Shown here in pieces: positions 1-7,902 of a stretch of DNA of 19,055 nucleotides. Under the pieces are notes generated by a model, which was not told the DNA's origin, ran no database searches, and saw only the letters and a list, made by a program, of their open reading frames with translations. A program made the translations under genes and the position numbers. Numbering within the stretch: the stretch's first letter is position 1; the number at the start of each line of letters is the position of its first letter. Origin of the DNA: Deltaproteobacteria bacterium. GTDB taxonomy: Bacteria > UBA10199 > GCA-002796325 > JACPFF01. The stretch spans positions 1-19,055 of the forward strand of contig JACPFF010000002.1 in assembly GCA_016183065.1 (NCBI GenBank), given 5' to 3'.

Positions 1-95
1 AACACCAAGCGCTGTTCTGTCTTCGACGACCGAACCCAACCCTCTAAAATCCTACGGTCTTCTTCGGTCACCACTACCCTCGGGGCGTGTCTCAT
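1..95 (-). CDS. IS630-family transposase, N-terminal fragment running off the window
   Basis: On the minus strand an ATG at 95 opens a frame that runs off the left edge after 31 codons. It contains the segment VTEEDRRILEGWVRSSKTEQ and then RLV. This matches the start of IS630/Tc1-like transposases (a TEEER..LE.W.RSRKT.QRLVLRA pattern at the start of the helix-turn-helix domain), which cut and paste the element into TA targets. A purine-rich AGGGGGG abuts the ATG. The catalytic DDE domain lies outside the window, so intactness cannot be judged. The neighbourhood (1-270) is less GC-rich than the genes to the right, which fits an insertion downstream of efp. The family call rests on a short match that is nevertheless quite characteristic. 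Confidence 0.62.
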   Translation of the reverse strand, partial: MRHAPRVVVTEEDRRILEGWVRSSKTEQRLV

Positions 96-141
96 CCCCC
101 CTGCTTATTACATAATAGAACTTTTGTCACTATATACTAGG

Positions 142-159
142 GTGGTAGTAAACTACCAC
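142..159. repeat. Perfect 8-bp palindrome, possible IS end or operator
   Basis: GTGGTAGT (142-149) and ACTACCAC (152-159) are exact inverted copies separated by AA. The dyad sits 47 bp upstream of the transposase start, in the 96-277 gap between the transposase and efp, which shows no other gene. It could belong to the terminal region of the insertion sequence or be a transposase operator. The other end of the element is not in the window, so a terminal-repeat role cannot be tested. A weaker hairpin (GCAGC/GCTGC, 194-207) lies between it and efp and has no T-run, so I do not call it a terminator. Confidence 0.4.
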
Positions 160-277
160 TTTCTCACCGCCCCCATCTCATCTGGGACATTACGCAGCAT
201 AAGCTGCCAATATTGCACAAACAGATTCAACGCCTTTTCACAGCGGAACGTTAGTGTGCATGATCCGATAAGTGTTG

Positions 278-829
278 TTACGCCCGTGCGAGGTAACTGC
301 CGTCGGCGGTACTGACGGAGATTGCATCGCCTTCGGCCACAAAGAGCGGCACGCGCACGACCAGACCGGTGTCGGTCTTTGCCATTTTGCTCTTGCCGGT
401 ATCGCCCTTCTGCGGGGGTGGCGTCTCGACGATCGTCAGGACAATGTTGTCCGGGAGGGTGATCCCAATCGGGCGACCGTCATGTACGTCGACGGCATAT
501 TCGTGATTGGGGACGATGAAGGGGAGGGCCTCTGCAATGACATCGGCCGGGATCTCGTATTGTTCATAGGTCGAGGTCTCCATGAAATGGTGGAGATCCC
601 CTTCGGCATAGAGATATTGCATCGAGTGGGTGTCAATATAGGCGACGTTCACATCCTCGCTGGAACGAAACCGCTTCTCGGTCTTCACGCCCGTCCGGAT
701 ATTCCGCAGGTCGGTCTGGACCACGGCATTCCCCTTGCCGGGGGTGATGTGCATCAGTTTGATGATCTTGTAGAGGTCGCCCCCGAGGACCACCACCTGC
801 CCGCGCCTGATCTGTGTGGCCACCACCAT
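278..829 (-). CDS. efp: Translation elongation factor P
   Basis: EF-P binds between the P and E sites of the ribosome and relieves stalling at consecutive prolines. The 183-residue product has the usual three-domain length and begins MVVATQIRRGQVV. The loop PGKGNA carries the conserved Lys (residue 32) that is modified or left bare in different EF-P subfamilies. The family segments RNIRTG, KTEKRF and FMETSTYEQYEIP are visible. I chose the ATG at 829 because GAGGGAG lies about 7 nt upstream; an in-frame ATG at 871 would overlap the preceding gene and lacks that support. It starts 10 bp after the VKOR-DsbA gene and is probably cotranscribed with it. Oddly, the protein contains a PPP motif (TPPPQKGDTG) in its domain II/III region. 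Confidence 0.96.
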   Translation of the reverse strand: MVVATQIRRGQVVVLGGDLYKIIKLMHITPGKGNAVVQTDLRNIRTGVKTEKRFRSSEDVNVAYIDTHSMQYLYAEGDLHHFMETSTYEQYEIPADVIAEALPFIVPNHEYAVDVHDGRPIGITLPDNIVLTIVETPPPQKGDTGKSKMAKTDTGLVVRVPLFVAEGDAISVSTADGSYLARA

Positions 830-839
830 ATCCGCTCCC

Positions 840-2018
840 TCACATCTCCTGCTGTTTGGCAATTTCCGCACGCACCGCAGCGCGAAGAAAGTCTTTGCTC
901 TGCCACCCCGATAGTTTCCGCCCGTTCAAATAGACCGACGGCGTGCCAGCGACCTGCAAGGCGCGCCCAATGGCGATATCTCGGCGCACGAGCGCATCGG
1001 TTGCGGGATCGTCGAGACATTGCCCGAAGCGCTCGGGATCGAGCCCCAGCCGCTTGGCCTCCTCGATCAACCACGTCCGGCTCAACTGCGGCTGATGATG
1101 AAAGATCGCATCATGATAGGCCCAGAATCGTCCGGCCACCTCGGCACATACGGCCGCACGGGCGGCCAAACAGGCCATGGGGTGGAGACTCCGCTGCAAT
1201 TCGGGATTGCACGACGAATCGAGCGGATAGTGGAGAAATGTCACCTGGACGTCGTTGCGAAATTCCGCGAGGTAGGGTTTGATGCGGAATGCCGCCTCCT
1301 TGCAAAAGGGACACTGAAAATCGCTGATTTCGAGAATGTGCACCTTGGCATCGGCCGCACCCCACCGTGCATGCTGCGAGGCATCGATGTCGATCTGTTG
1401 TGCCGGCTGTTGTTCGAAGGCCTGCAGCGCCTCGGCGATCATGGCAGCGGACGGGCGGCGCCCCTCCCCTTCGGTGGCCATGCCGATATTCACGAGAAAG
1501 AGGAGTCCCACTGCACCGATCACGAGAATCGTCACGAGCGGCCCCATCACGATGTGCCGGAACGTCAGTTGTCGGATCAACACCCCGCGGCTCCCAAGCC
1601 ACCCAAGAACAATGCCGAGGATCGCGAGATCGACGCCGAGACAACTGAGACAGTAGGTGCGCAGAATGGCGGCCATCACGTAGACCAGCCAGGCCGAGGG
1701 GATCAGAGCGCCGAGTCCCAACAGGAAACCGACGGTGGCGTGGCCGCGACCGCTCTCGCGTTGCAGAGCGGCCCAGATGCCGAAGAGGAGTTGGATCGCA
1801 AAAAAGAGGAGCGCCAGCCCGGCGGTCGGAACGCCAAACATCGTGGCATACGAACTGGCAGTGACGATGTCGCAATTGAAGGTTTCACTGATATTGCAAA
1901 AGGATGGTGTGGTCAGGCCGACACTGCTAATGGCCACATACTGGTGCAGTGCGATGGCTGACAACACGCCGCCGCCGAGTGCCGCGAGAATGACGAGATA
2001 GATGCCCCATCGTCGCAT
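840..2018 (-). CDS. VKOR-DsbA fusion, membrane thiol oxidase with periplasmic thioredoxin domain
   Basis: This protein should make disulfide bonds in exported proteins and pass the electrons to quinone in the inner membrane. Residues ~1-180 are a VKOR domain with several hydrophobic helices, the loop cysteine pair Cys41/Cys49 (FCNISETFNC), the downstream VTASSYATMFGVPTAG segment, and the quinone-side CLSC at 123-126. After a last membrane helix (~158-180) comes a DsbA-like thioredoxin domain with CPFC at 236-239 and a GTPSVYLNG cis-proline loop. Extra cysteines (SSCNPE, MACLAARAAVCAE) are present. I prefer the ATG at 2018, which has GGGGGA just upstream; the ATG at 2030 lacks a ribosome-binding site. 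It lies 60 bp after rpoD and 10 bp before efp, on the same strand. The gene does the joint job of DsbB and DsbA. The architecture is known in several phyla. Confidence 0.9.
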   Translation of the reverse strand: MRRWGIYLVILAALGGGVLSAIALHQYVAISSVGLTTPSFCNISETFNCDIVTASSYATMFGVPTAGLALLFFAIQLLFGIWAALQRESGRGHATVGFLLGLGALIPSAWLVYVMAAILRTYCLSCLGVDLAILGIVLGWLGSRGVLIRQLTFRHIVMGPLVTILVIGAVGLLFLVNIGMATEGEGRRPSAAMIAEALQAFEQQPAQQIDIDASQHARWGAADAKVHILEISDFQCPFCKEAAFRIKPYLAEFRNDVQVTFLHYPLDSSCNPELQRSLHPMACLAARAAVCAEVAGRFWAYHDAIFHHQPQLSRTWLIEEAKRLGLDPERFGQCLDDPATDALVRRDIAIGRALQVAGTPSVYLNGRKLSGWQSKDFLRAAVRAEIAKQQEM

Positions 2019-2078
2019 AGAATCCCCCATGTCTGCTGAAAACGTCTCAATAATCGTACTGAACGCCGCGCCCGATTC

Positions 2079-3884
2079 CTACCAATCGACAAAACTCTTC
2101 AACCGTTTTGCGCGACTCGGATGTCGCAATTTCCGGAGGGCCTTAGCCTCAATCTGCCGGATGCGTTCGCGCGTCACCGCAAAATCACGTCCGACCTCCT
2201 CGAGCGTATGATCGGACCGCTCGCCGATCCCGAACCGCATGCGCAACACCTTTTCTTCCCGCGGCGTCAATGTCGACAGAACACCACAAGTTTGATCGCT
2301 CAGACTCATTCCGATCACGGCCTCGGAGGGCGCCACCACGCTCTTGTCTTCGATGAAATCCCCCAAATGACTATCCTCTTCCTCCCCGATCGGGGTTTCG
2401 AGCGAAATCGGTTCCTTGGCGATCCGCAGGACCTTCCGGACCTTCTCGAGCGGCAGCTCCATTTTTTCCGCGATCTCCTCGGGCAACGGCTCCCGCCCGA
2501 GATCCTGCACGAGCAGCCGCGAGGTCCGCACGAGCTTGTTGATCGTCTCGATCATGTGGACCGGAATGCGAATCGTGCGGGCCTGGTCGGCAATGGCCCG
2601 CGTGATCGCCTGCCGGATCCACCACGTGGCATAGGTGCTGAATTTGTATCCGCGGCGGTATTCGAATTTGTCGACCGCCTTCATCAGGCCGATATTCCCT
2701 TCCTGGATGAGATCGAGGAATTGGAGGCCGCGATTGGCGTACTTCTTGGCAATGCTCACGACGAGCCGGAGATTGGCCTCGATCAATTCCGCCTTCCCCC
2801 GCTCGGCAAAGGCCTTGGCGCGCTCAATGGCGACATAGGTCTCGCGCAAACTGACGGCGTCCTGTCCGGCATCCTGCTCGATTTTTTTCAAATCACGCTC
2901 ATTTTTGCTGTATTCGGCTTCACTCTCCGCAAATTCACCCTTCTCCATGTCGCATTCGCCCAGGAGTTTTCGTTGTTGGTACTTGTTGCGGTGATATTTG
3001 CGGAAGAAGGCCCGCACATCGGTCTTGTCGTCCAATTTGAGTGACTTCTGGATATGTCTCAATGCCCGTTCATGCCGCGCAGCCTCCATGACGAGCTTGT
3101 GAAATTGTTCAATAATGGAATTGATGGTCCCCTTGTTGAGGCGCATTTCGGTGACGCACGCGAGGAGTTTTTCCTGGATCTCCTTCACCTTTTCCCCGGC
3201 CCGCTCCCGCGTCGAACCGGTCAGCCGATCGCTCCGCGCCTTGGTGCGATACGGCTTGATCTGTTTTTCCAACGCGCGCACCTTCCCCATCTGCTTCATG
3301 ACCTGCAGGCGCAATGCCGATTCATCGAAGGACTCCGATTCGCTTTCATCAATCTCTTCCACGATCTCCACCACGCGCATCTTGTTTTTACTCAGTTGCT
3401 CGCCGAGTTGCAGGAGACTGTTGATCCCCATGGCCGAGGCGAGGAGGATGTCCATCATCTCCCGCTCGCCCTGCTCGATCTTCTTGGCGATCTCGACCTC
3501 CCCTTCGCGCGTCAGGAGGGGCACCTGGCCCATCTTGCGCAGATACATGCGGACGGGATCGAAGCTCCGTCCCGCCGAGGAGAGCATGGCCTCGGCCTCC
3601 GCGGCCACCGCCTCTTCTTCCTCCTCGCGCTTGGCCTCATCGGCCCGCTTCTTGAGCGTGCGCCCTTCTTCTTCGGAGTCGACGATTTCAATGTCGAGAT
3701 CGTCGAACATGGAGAGGACGTTGTCGAGTTGATCGGCTCCCGTAAGTTCGGTCGGCAGCGCGTCATTCACCTCGGCATAGGTCAGATAGCCGCGGGACTT
3801 GCCGCGATCGATGAGCTGGCGGACCTCTTTCATCCCCATTTTTGTGGCAATATCCCCCTTCACTGCCTGCTGTGTGCTCGCCAT
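2079..3884 (-). CDS. rpoD: RNA polymerase primary sigma factor RpoD (sigma-70)
   Basis: The housekeeping sigma factor recognises -10/-35 promoters. The 601-residue product has an acidic region 1.1 (about 1-100), region 1.2 with [21 protein letters not shown] near residue 108, and a charged non-conserved insert. Region 2 begins near residue 366 with [20 protein letters not shown] and includes [17 protein letters not shown]. Region 3 follows, and region 4 ends in [20 protein letters not shown] and [17 protein letters not shown]. The ATG at 3884 is preceded by AAGGAG at good spacing; upstream in-frame codons back to 4037 overlap dnaG and do not resemble a sigma N-terminus. It begins 8 bp after the dnaG stop, as in the rpsU-dnaG-rpoD macromolecular synthesis operon, and is probably cotranscribed with dnaG. 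Confidence 0.97.
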   Translation of the reverse strand: MASTQQAVKGDIATKMGMKEVRQLIDRGKSRGYLTYAEVNDALPTELTGADQLDNVLSMFDDLDIEIVDSEEEGRTLKKRADEAKREEEEEAVAAEAEAMLSSAGRSFDPVRMYLRKMGQVPLLTREGEVEIAKKIEQGEREMMDILLASAMGINSLLQLGEQLSKNKMRVVEIVEEIDESESESFDESALRLQVMKQMGKVRALEKQIKPYRTKARSDRLTGSTRERAGEKVKEIQEKLLACVTEMRLNKGTINSIIEQFHKLVMEAARHERALRHIQKSLKLDDKTDVRAFFRKYHRNKYQQRKLLGECDMEKGEFAESEAEYSKNERDLKKIEQDAGQDAVSLRETYVAIERAKAFAERGKAELIEANLRLVVSIAKKYANRGLQFLDLIQEGNIGLMKAVDKFEYRRGYKFSTYATWWIRQAITRAIADQARTIRIPVHMIETINKLVRTSRLLVQDLGREPLPEEIAEKMELPLEKVRKVLRIAKEPISLETPIGEEEDSHLGDFIEDKSVVAPSEAVIGMSLSDQTCGVLSTLTPREEKVLRMRFGIGERSDHTLEEVGRDFAVTRERIRQIEAKALRKLRHPSRAKRLKSFVDW

Positions 3885-3892
3885 AACTCTCC

Positions 3893-5664
3893 TTACGTCA
3901 CATGTTCGTTTGCTGCGTGATGGCGCTCCCGCTCCAATGCCGCTTTCTCGGCCATCAATGTTTCGACACGGTCCCACGCCCCTGCACGTTCTGCTTCGGC
4001 AATGGCCATATTCAAGCGATCCTGCCGTTCTTGCCACTTCACGCGCTTGATCGCAATCGATAAGGTGCGCGCCTCGGCGGTGAACGATTCCACATGAGCG
4101 TACTTGTCGTGTCCAAAGGCCAATGCGGTCAGGAGCGAGCGCTCTTCAGTCGTAAGATCCTCGCGGTCCAACAGCCCCTCGAGCGTCACACTCTCACCCT
4201 CGGCAGTCATGGCCCAGCACCGTTCGGCCAGCCGCCGACACGGCACGGAGTGAAAGTCGTCCGGCGTCAACATATCGGTCAGGGCCACGAGGCCATCGGG
4301 CTGCGACACCGCAAATTCCAGGCAGGCCCGCTCGATGCGGTCTCGGCCCTCGTCCACAGGAACGGAAACCACCACCGCCGGTGCCGTAAGCGTTGTCGTG
4401 GCTGCACGCTCCCCCGCCAATGCCCGACGAATGACCCCAGGTTCCACGCGGAACCGCTGTGCCAGGCGGTCGGTATATCGCGCCTCCTGAATCGGGTCGT
4501 GCAACGCCAGAAAGAGTGGTCGTAGCAACTGCATGGCCCCCACTCCACCTGCGGTATCGACCCCGACCTCCGTGCTCCGTCGATAAGCTGCCGCAGCGCC
4601 TCGAGACCCGCTTTCGCCGCGTAGCTATCCGGGTCCTCGCTCGCCGGCAATATCACCATCCGTGGCACGAGCTCGAGTGGCAGAAAAAGCGGGAGCACGC
4701 GCTTTGCCGCCCGCTGGCCCGCGGCATCGGCATCAAACAGGAGCCAGATGTTTTTCGTATAACGAACGATTTGCCGGAGATGCCCGGCGGTCAACGCCGT
4801 GCCCAGCGGGGCCACGGTCTCCTCAAGCCCCACGCGGTGGAGGGCCAGGACATCGAGGTACCCCTCCACCACCAACGCCCGATCCGCACGGCGCATGGCA
4901 TCTGCCGCCATGGGAAAGCCGTAGAGCATCTCCCCTTTGTGAAAAATCGGCGACTCCGCCGTATTGAGATATTTGGCACCGTCAGCCTCGCCATCGCCCA
5001 AGTCACGCCCGCCAAAGGCCACAATCGCCCCATGGGAATCGCGGATCGGGAAGATCAGCCGATCACGGAAAAAATCGTAGTGGCCTTCTTTCTGCGGACG
5101 TTTTTTGATCAAACCGACGTGCACGGCCAGCTCCATGGGGACTCGGCGTTGTTGGAAAAAATGGACTAGCGAGTCCCACCGATCATCGGCATAGCCGAGT
5201 AAATGTTGCGTAAAAAAACCCGCATCCCGGTAACCCCGCGATTCAAGATAGATTCGCGGGCGTTCGACGTCCATGAGGGCCTGCTGGAAATATTCTGCGG
5301 CGACGACATTGACGCGCAGGAGCAATTTTTCCTGGCGACGCCGCTGCTGGAGTACCTCGGCGGCCTCACTCCCCACCGCCGGAAGTTCGACACCGGCACG
5401 CTGCGCGAGATACTCCACTGCCTCGCGAAAGGTCCGGCCATCGCGCTTCATGAAAAAATGGATCAGATCCCCCCCTTCACCACATCCGAAACAGTGAAAG
5501 ATCTGTTTTTCTTCATGCACATGAAAAGACGGAGTTTTTTCCTGGTGAAACGGACAGAGCCCGCGATAATTTCGCCCAGCCTTTTTGAGCGGAACGATCT
5601 CGCCGATCATCGTCACGATGGAGAGGCGCTCTTTGAGCTCTTGAATGACGGCCTGCGGATACAT
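3893..5664 (-). CDS. dnaG: DNA primase DnaG, reading frame broken between 4545 and 4590
   Basis: Primase makes the RNA primers for replication. Reading from the ATG at 5664, a zinc-binding domain has Cys37, His40, Cys58 and Cys61 (CPFH...HCFGCG). The catalytic and Toprim region has [12 protein letters not shown] near residue 265, then [17 protein letters not shown] and [11 protein letters not shown]. After LRQLIDGA the frame no longer matches; the C-terminal helicase-binding part ([31 protein letters not shown], to 3893) is in the -1 frame. About 14 residues usually found at this junction also appear missing. A loss of 3n+1 bases fits both facts. In the original frame a stop occurs at 4279. 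It may be a real mutation or an assembly error; dnaG is essential, so an error is quite possible. The next gene is rpoD. Confidence 0.9.
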
Positions 5665-5832
5665 ACCCCACCCGCGAAGATGACGATGCGTCACTGGCTC
5701 CGCAACCGGTGGCACAATGCCCGGCCGTTATCTGCCAGTCGATGATTGCAGGCGTCCCTTGACCAGGGCACTCACCAGTCTACCGTCGGCACGTCCACCC
5801 GCGCGAAACTGTTCGATGGCCTCGCACCGCTT

Positions 5833-5845
5833 GGGGCTGCGCCCC
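5833..5845. repeat. GGGGC/GCCCC triloop hairpin between rpsU and dnaG
   Basis: A perfect 5-bp GC hairpin with a TGC loop lies in the 208-bp leader between rpsU (ending 5873) and dnaG (starting 5664). In enterobacteria an attenuator at this place lowers dnaG relative to rpsU expression. Here no T-run follows on the minus strand, so a standard intrinsic terminator is not supported. The form (GC stem, 3-nt loop) resembles the units clustered in btuD. I see no gene in the rest of this gap. Confidence 0.4.
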
Positions 5846-5872
5846 TGACGTCGCAGCTACTAAGGAGACCGG

Positions 5873-6064
5873 CTATCCACGCACACCACGACGCAGCACC
5901 CGCTTTCTCGCCTGCGCAGATTTCCGTTTCCGTTGCACGCTCGGCTTTTCATAATGTTCCCGCTTGCGCAACTCGGAAAGAATGCCCGATTTTTCAACCG
6001 ATTTTTTAAACCGTCGATAGGCGGCTTCGAAGGATTCCCCTTCGCGAACTCGTACGACTGCCAT
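5873..6064 (-). CDS. rpsU: 30S ribosomal protein bS21
   Basis: bS21 sits near the 3' end of 16S rRNA on the small subunit and helps translation initiation. The 63-residue product begins [20 protein letters not shown] and ends in a very basic tail ([18 protein letters not shown]). Length and the segment [18 protein letters not shown] are typical of the family. It is first in the rpsU-dnaG-rpoD order on the minus strand, with a candidate promoter about 60 bp upstream. The unlinked sigma-54 activator gene runs divergently from it. Confidence 0.95.
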   Translation of the reverse strand: MAVVRVREGESFEAAYRRFKKSVEKSGILSELRKREHYEKPSVQRKRKSAQARKRVLRRGVRG

Positions 6065-6124
6065 AAGAAACCATCACCCCGCTTTCTCGACTGGCCTCGC
6101 TAAGGTCTTATGCGAAGCTGAAAG

Positions 6125-6153
6125 AAGTTATTCGTTCTTTCCCCACTTGTCAA
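6125..6153 (-). promoter_or_regulatory. Candidate sigma-70 promoter of rpsU-dnaG-rpoD
   Basis: On the minus strand a perfect -35 box TTGACA (6153-6148) is followed after exactly 17 bases by TAACTT (6130-6125), which matches the -10 consensus at three of six positions. It lies about 60 bp upstream of the rpsU start codon, with no other gene between. The surrounding bases are locally AT-rich. The weak -10 keeps confidence moderate. Confidence 0.4.
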
Positions 6154-6191
6154 GAAATCCTCTATGGGAGAAGAAGGTTGCGGGCCTATCC

Positions 6192-7691
6192 ATGTGGGCA
6201 AGGGACCATCAACAGCATTCGCGGAAGCAACCCTTTCGCGCTGAGGCCGAAAAGCGTACCATGGGCCGACGAGCAGGAGGCATCACGACAGCGGGGGTTC
6301 CATCCACGACTTTGCGCAGGGCGACCGGCACGGTTCAGCACGGCAGCAGAGATCAGCCGGGTCCTGCGGGCCAGGCATCCACTGACCGTTTTCTCCTCGG
6401 CACCGTACCGCCGACCGCTGGCAACCCTCGGATCAGTGGGCTTCGCCGGCAACTCGGGCAATCCGCCGATGAAACGCGCCTTGCGGCGATCCAGGCCATT
6501 GATCGCTGGCGCGCCGAGACCGATGGTCGGGCACCCAATCCAGTCATGGCCACCGCCTGCGAACAGTTGCTGCGCACTGCCTTTGCCGACACCGCGCAGG
6601 TCGTGGCCGAGAAGGCCATGCAGACCTATGGCCAGTGTGCTGCATTTTTTCGGGACGGTGAATGGCGACTCGGCTACCGGGAATTACAGTACGCCTCGCA
6701 CCACTATGGCCCGACCGACTCGCGAACCTTGGCGGCACTCCAGGCCCTAGTGGCCATCGTCGAATCGCTGCAGATGCACCGAGACGGCGAGCCTCCTACG
6801 GAGACCGCTGCAACCACCGTCAGCGCGACATCCATAGACGAAACCTTGGCCGGACCGTCGGCACAATTCTTCGGCGGCATGCTGAGTGTTGATCCAGTCA
6901 TGCACCGGATCTTTGACGGACTCAACCGGGCGGCCAACACACCCTTGCGTGTCCTCCTGCAGGGTGAGACCGGGACAGGCAAGGATCTGGCCGCGCGGGA
7001 ACTCCATGCGCGATCACCACGGGCCCGTAAGGCCTTTGTCCCTGTCAATTGCGGGGCCATTCCTGCGGAGCTCTTCGAATCCGAACTCTTTGGACATGAA
7101 AAAGGGGCCTTTACCGGTGCCGTGCAGCGCCGCATTGGGCTGTTCGAAGAGGCCCATCGCGGCACACTCTTCCTCGATGAGATCGGTGAATTGTCGTACG
7201 CACTACAGGCCAAGCTCCTCCGCGTCCTTGAATCAGGTACGTTCTACCGCGTCGGCGGAGGAACAAGCGTGCAGGTCGACGTCCGGGTGATCTCCGCCAC
7301 CAATCGCCCGCTCCAGCAGGCCTGCACGGCAGGCCGATTTCGGGAAGACCTCTTCCATCGCATCAATCCACTCCTCTTTACCCTCCCCCCGCTGCGCGAA
7401 CACCCGGGCGATATCGTCGCGATTGCGGAGTGGAAGCTCGCACAAACGGCTTCCGATCTCCTCCCCTTGAGCGACGCGGTGCGCGAACACCTTCTGAGCC
7501 ATCCGTGGCACGGCAACGTCCGGGAGCTGCTCAACGCCCTGGAGCGCGGCGTCATCCTTGCGAATGGCCAGCCCGGCGGCCTCACACCAGCCGACTTGAG
7601 CCTCCAGAACCAGATCGGACACCAATGGAATGAGCATGGAACAGAGACGACATCAGCGCACGGAACATCTCCGGGATTGACGCACCGCTAG
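6192..7691 (+). CDS. Sigma-54-dependent AAA+ transcription activator lacking a visible HTH
   Basis: The central AAA+ domain uses ATP hydrolysis to remodel sigma-54 RNA polymerase. From the ATG at 6192 (499 residues) it shows Walker A GETGTGKD near 258, the sigma-54 contact loop GAFTGA at about 305-310, Walker B GTLFLDEIGEL, sensor I ISATNR, arginine-finger segment FREDLFHRINP and sensor II WHGNVREL. The first ~200 residues are helix-like and unrecognised; I see no REC or GAF signature. After the AAA+ domain only about 40 polar residues remain, with no Fis-type helix-turn-helix. The start is uncertain: a TTG at 6147 overlaps the divergent rpsU promoter, and an ATG at 6261 is also possible. The gene lies 25 bp upstream of the B12 riboswitch on the same strand. 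Its target and signal are unknown. Confidence 0.88.
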   Translation: MWARDHQQHSRKQPFRAEAEKRTMGRRAGGITTAGVPSTTLRRATGTVQHGSRDQPGPAGQASTDRFLLGTVPPTAGNPRISGLRRQLGQSADETRLAAIQAIDRWRAETDGRAPNPVMATACEQLLRTAFADTAQVVAEKAMQTYGQCAAFFRDGEWRLGYRELQYASHHYGPTDSRTLAALQALVAIVESLQMHRDGEPPTETAATTVSATSIDETLAGPSAQFFGGMLSVDPVMHRIFDGLNRAANTPLRVLLQGETGTGKDLAARELHARSPRARKAFVPVNCGAIPAELFESELFGHEKGAFTGAVQRRIGLFEEAHRGTLFLDEIGELSYALQAKLLRVLESGTFYRVGGGTSVQVDVRVISATNRPLQQACTAGRFREDLFHRINPLLFTLPPLREHPGDIVAIAEWKLAQTASDLLPLSDAVREHLLSHPWHGNVRELLNALERGVILANGQPGGLTPADLSLQNQIGHQWNEHGTETTSAHGTSPGLTHR

Positions 7692-7705
7692 AAGCCAGAT
7701 ATGGC
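7677..7705 (+). promoter_or_regulatory. Candidate promoter of the B12 uptake operon
   Basis: TTGACG (7677-7682) is separated by 17 bases from TATGGC (7700-7705). The -35 matches consensus at five of six positions and the -10 at the first three only. Transcription would begin near 7712, just before the riboswitch helix P1 at 7717. It overlaps the last codons of the activator gene and the left arm of the 7694-7721 dyad. Readthrough from the upstream gene is an alternative source of the transcript. Confidence 0.3.
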
Positions 7706-7721
7706 CGGCCCTATATCTGGC
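7694..7721. repeat. Perfect 9-bp inverted repeat overlapping promoter and riboswitch P1
   Basis: GCCAGATAT (7694-7702) and ATATCTGGC (7713-7721) are exact inverted copies around a 10-base centre containing GGCCGGCC. The left arm covers the candidate -10, and the right arm overlaps by five bases the 5' strand of riboswitch helix P1 (7717-7724). It may be a DNA operator for a repressor or activator, or, if transcripts start upstream, an RNA hairpin that competes with P1. No T-run follows, so it is not a standard terminator of the activator gene. Confidence 0.55.
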
Positions 7722-7865
7722 GTGTGGAGGGAAGTGGAGTGCGAAACTCCCACGGTCCCGCCACTGTGAGTGTGGGCACTGCAGGGCGTCCTCAAGCCAC
7801 TGGGTCCTCCCGGGAAGGCGAGTCCTGCAGCGGAATCATACAAGTCAGGAGACCTCGCACGCCAG
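7717..7865 (+). promoter_or_regulatory. Cobalamin (AdoCbl-type) riboswitch
   Basis: Conserved aptamer blocks occur in order: GGGAAGTGGAGTGCGAAACT near 7730, GGTCCCGCCACTGTGA (7754-7769), AAGCCACTG (7794-7802), CGGGAAGGCG (7811-7820) and the B12 box AAGTCAGGAGACC (7842-7854). CTGGCGTG (7717-7724) pairs perfectly with CACGCCAG (7858-7865) as closing helix P1. Binding of cobalamin normally represses the gene downstream. Only 37 nt separate the aptamer from the btuB ATG at 7903, with the Shine-Dalgarno tract GAGGAGAGGGAGAG (7887-7900) inside. A small hairpin TCCT/AGGA (7880-7891) could mask part of that tract, so translational control is more likely than termination; that is inference. Confidence 0.93.
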
Positions 7866-7902
7866 GGGATTCATCGTCATCCTTCCGAGGAGAGGGAGAG
7901 AG

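Noticed and set aside
272-3920. Long plus-strand open frames opposite efp, VKOR-DsbA and rpoD (up to about 313 codons)
   Set aside because: They mirror well-supported minus-strand genes, have His/Arg/Asp-rich translations of antisense type and show no recognisable domain or ribosome-binding site.
4535-4600. Programmed -1 frameshift in dnaG at the GGGGG run
   Set aside because: No standard slippery heptamer or downstream structure is evident, and the junction also lacks residues that the family has, which slippage would not explain.
5833-5845. Intrinsic terminator between rpsU and dnaG
   Set aside because: The stem is only 5 bp and no T-run follows on the minus strand.
7319-7335. GGCCTGC/GCAGGCC hairpin with loop ACG inside the sigma-54 activator gene, as a further palindromic unit
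   Set aside because: It encodes a normal conserved segment (AGRFRED) of the AAA+ domain, so coding constraint explains it.
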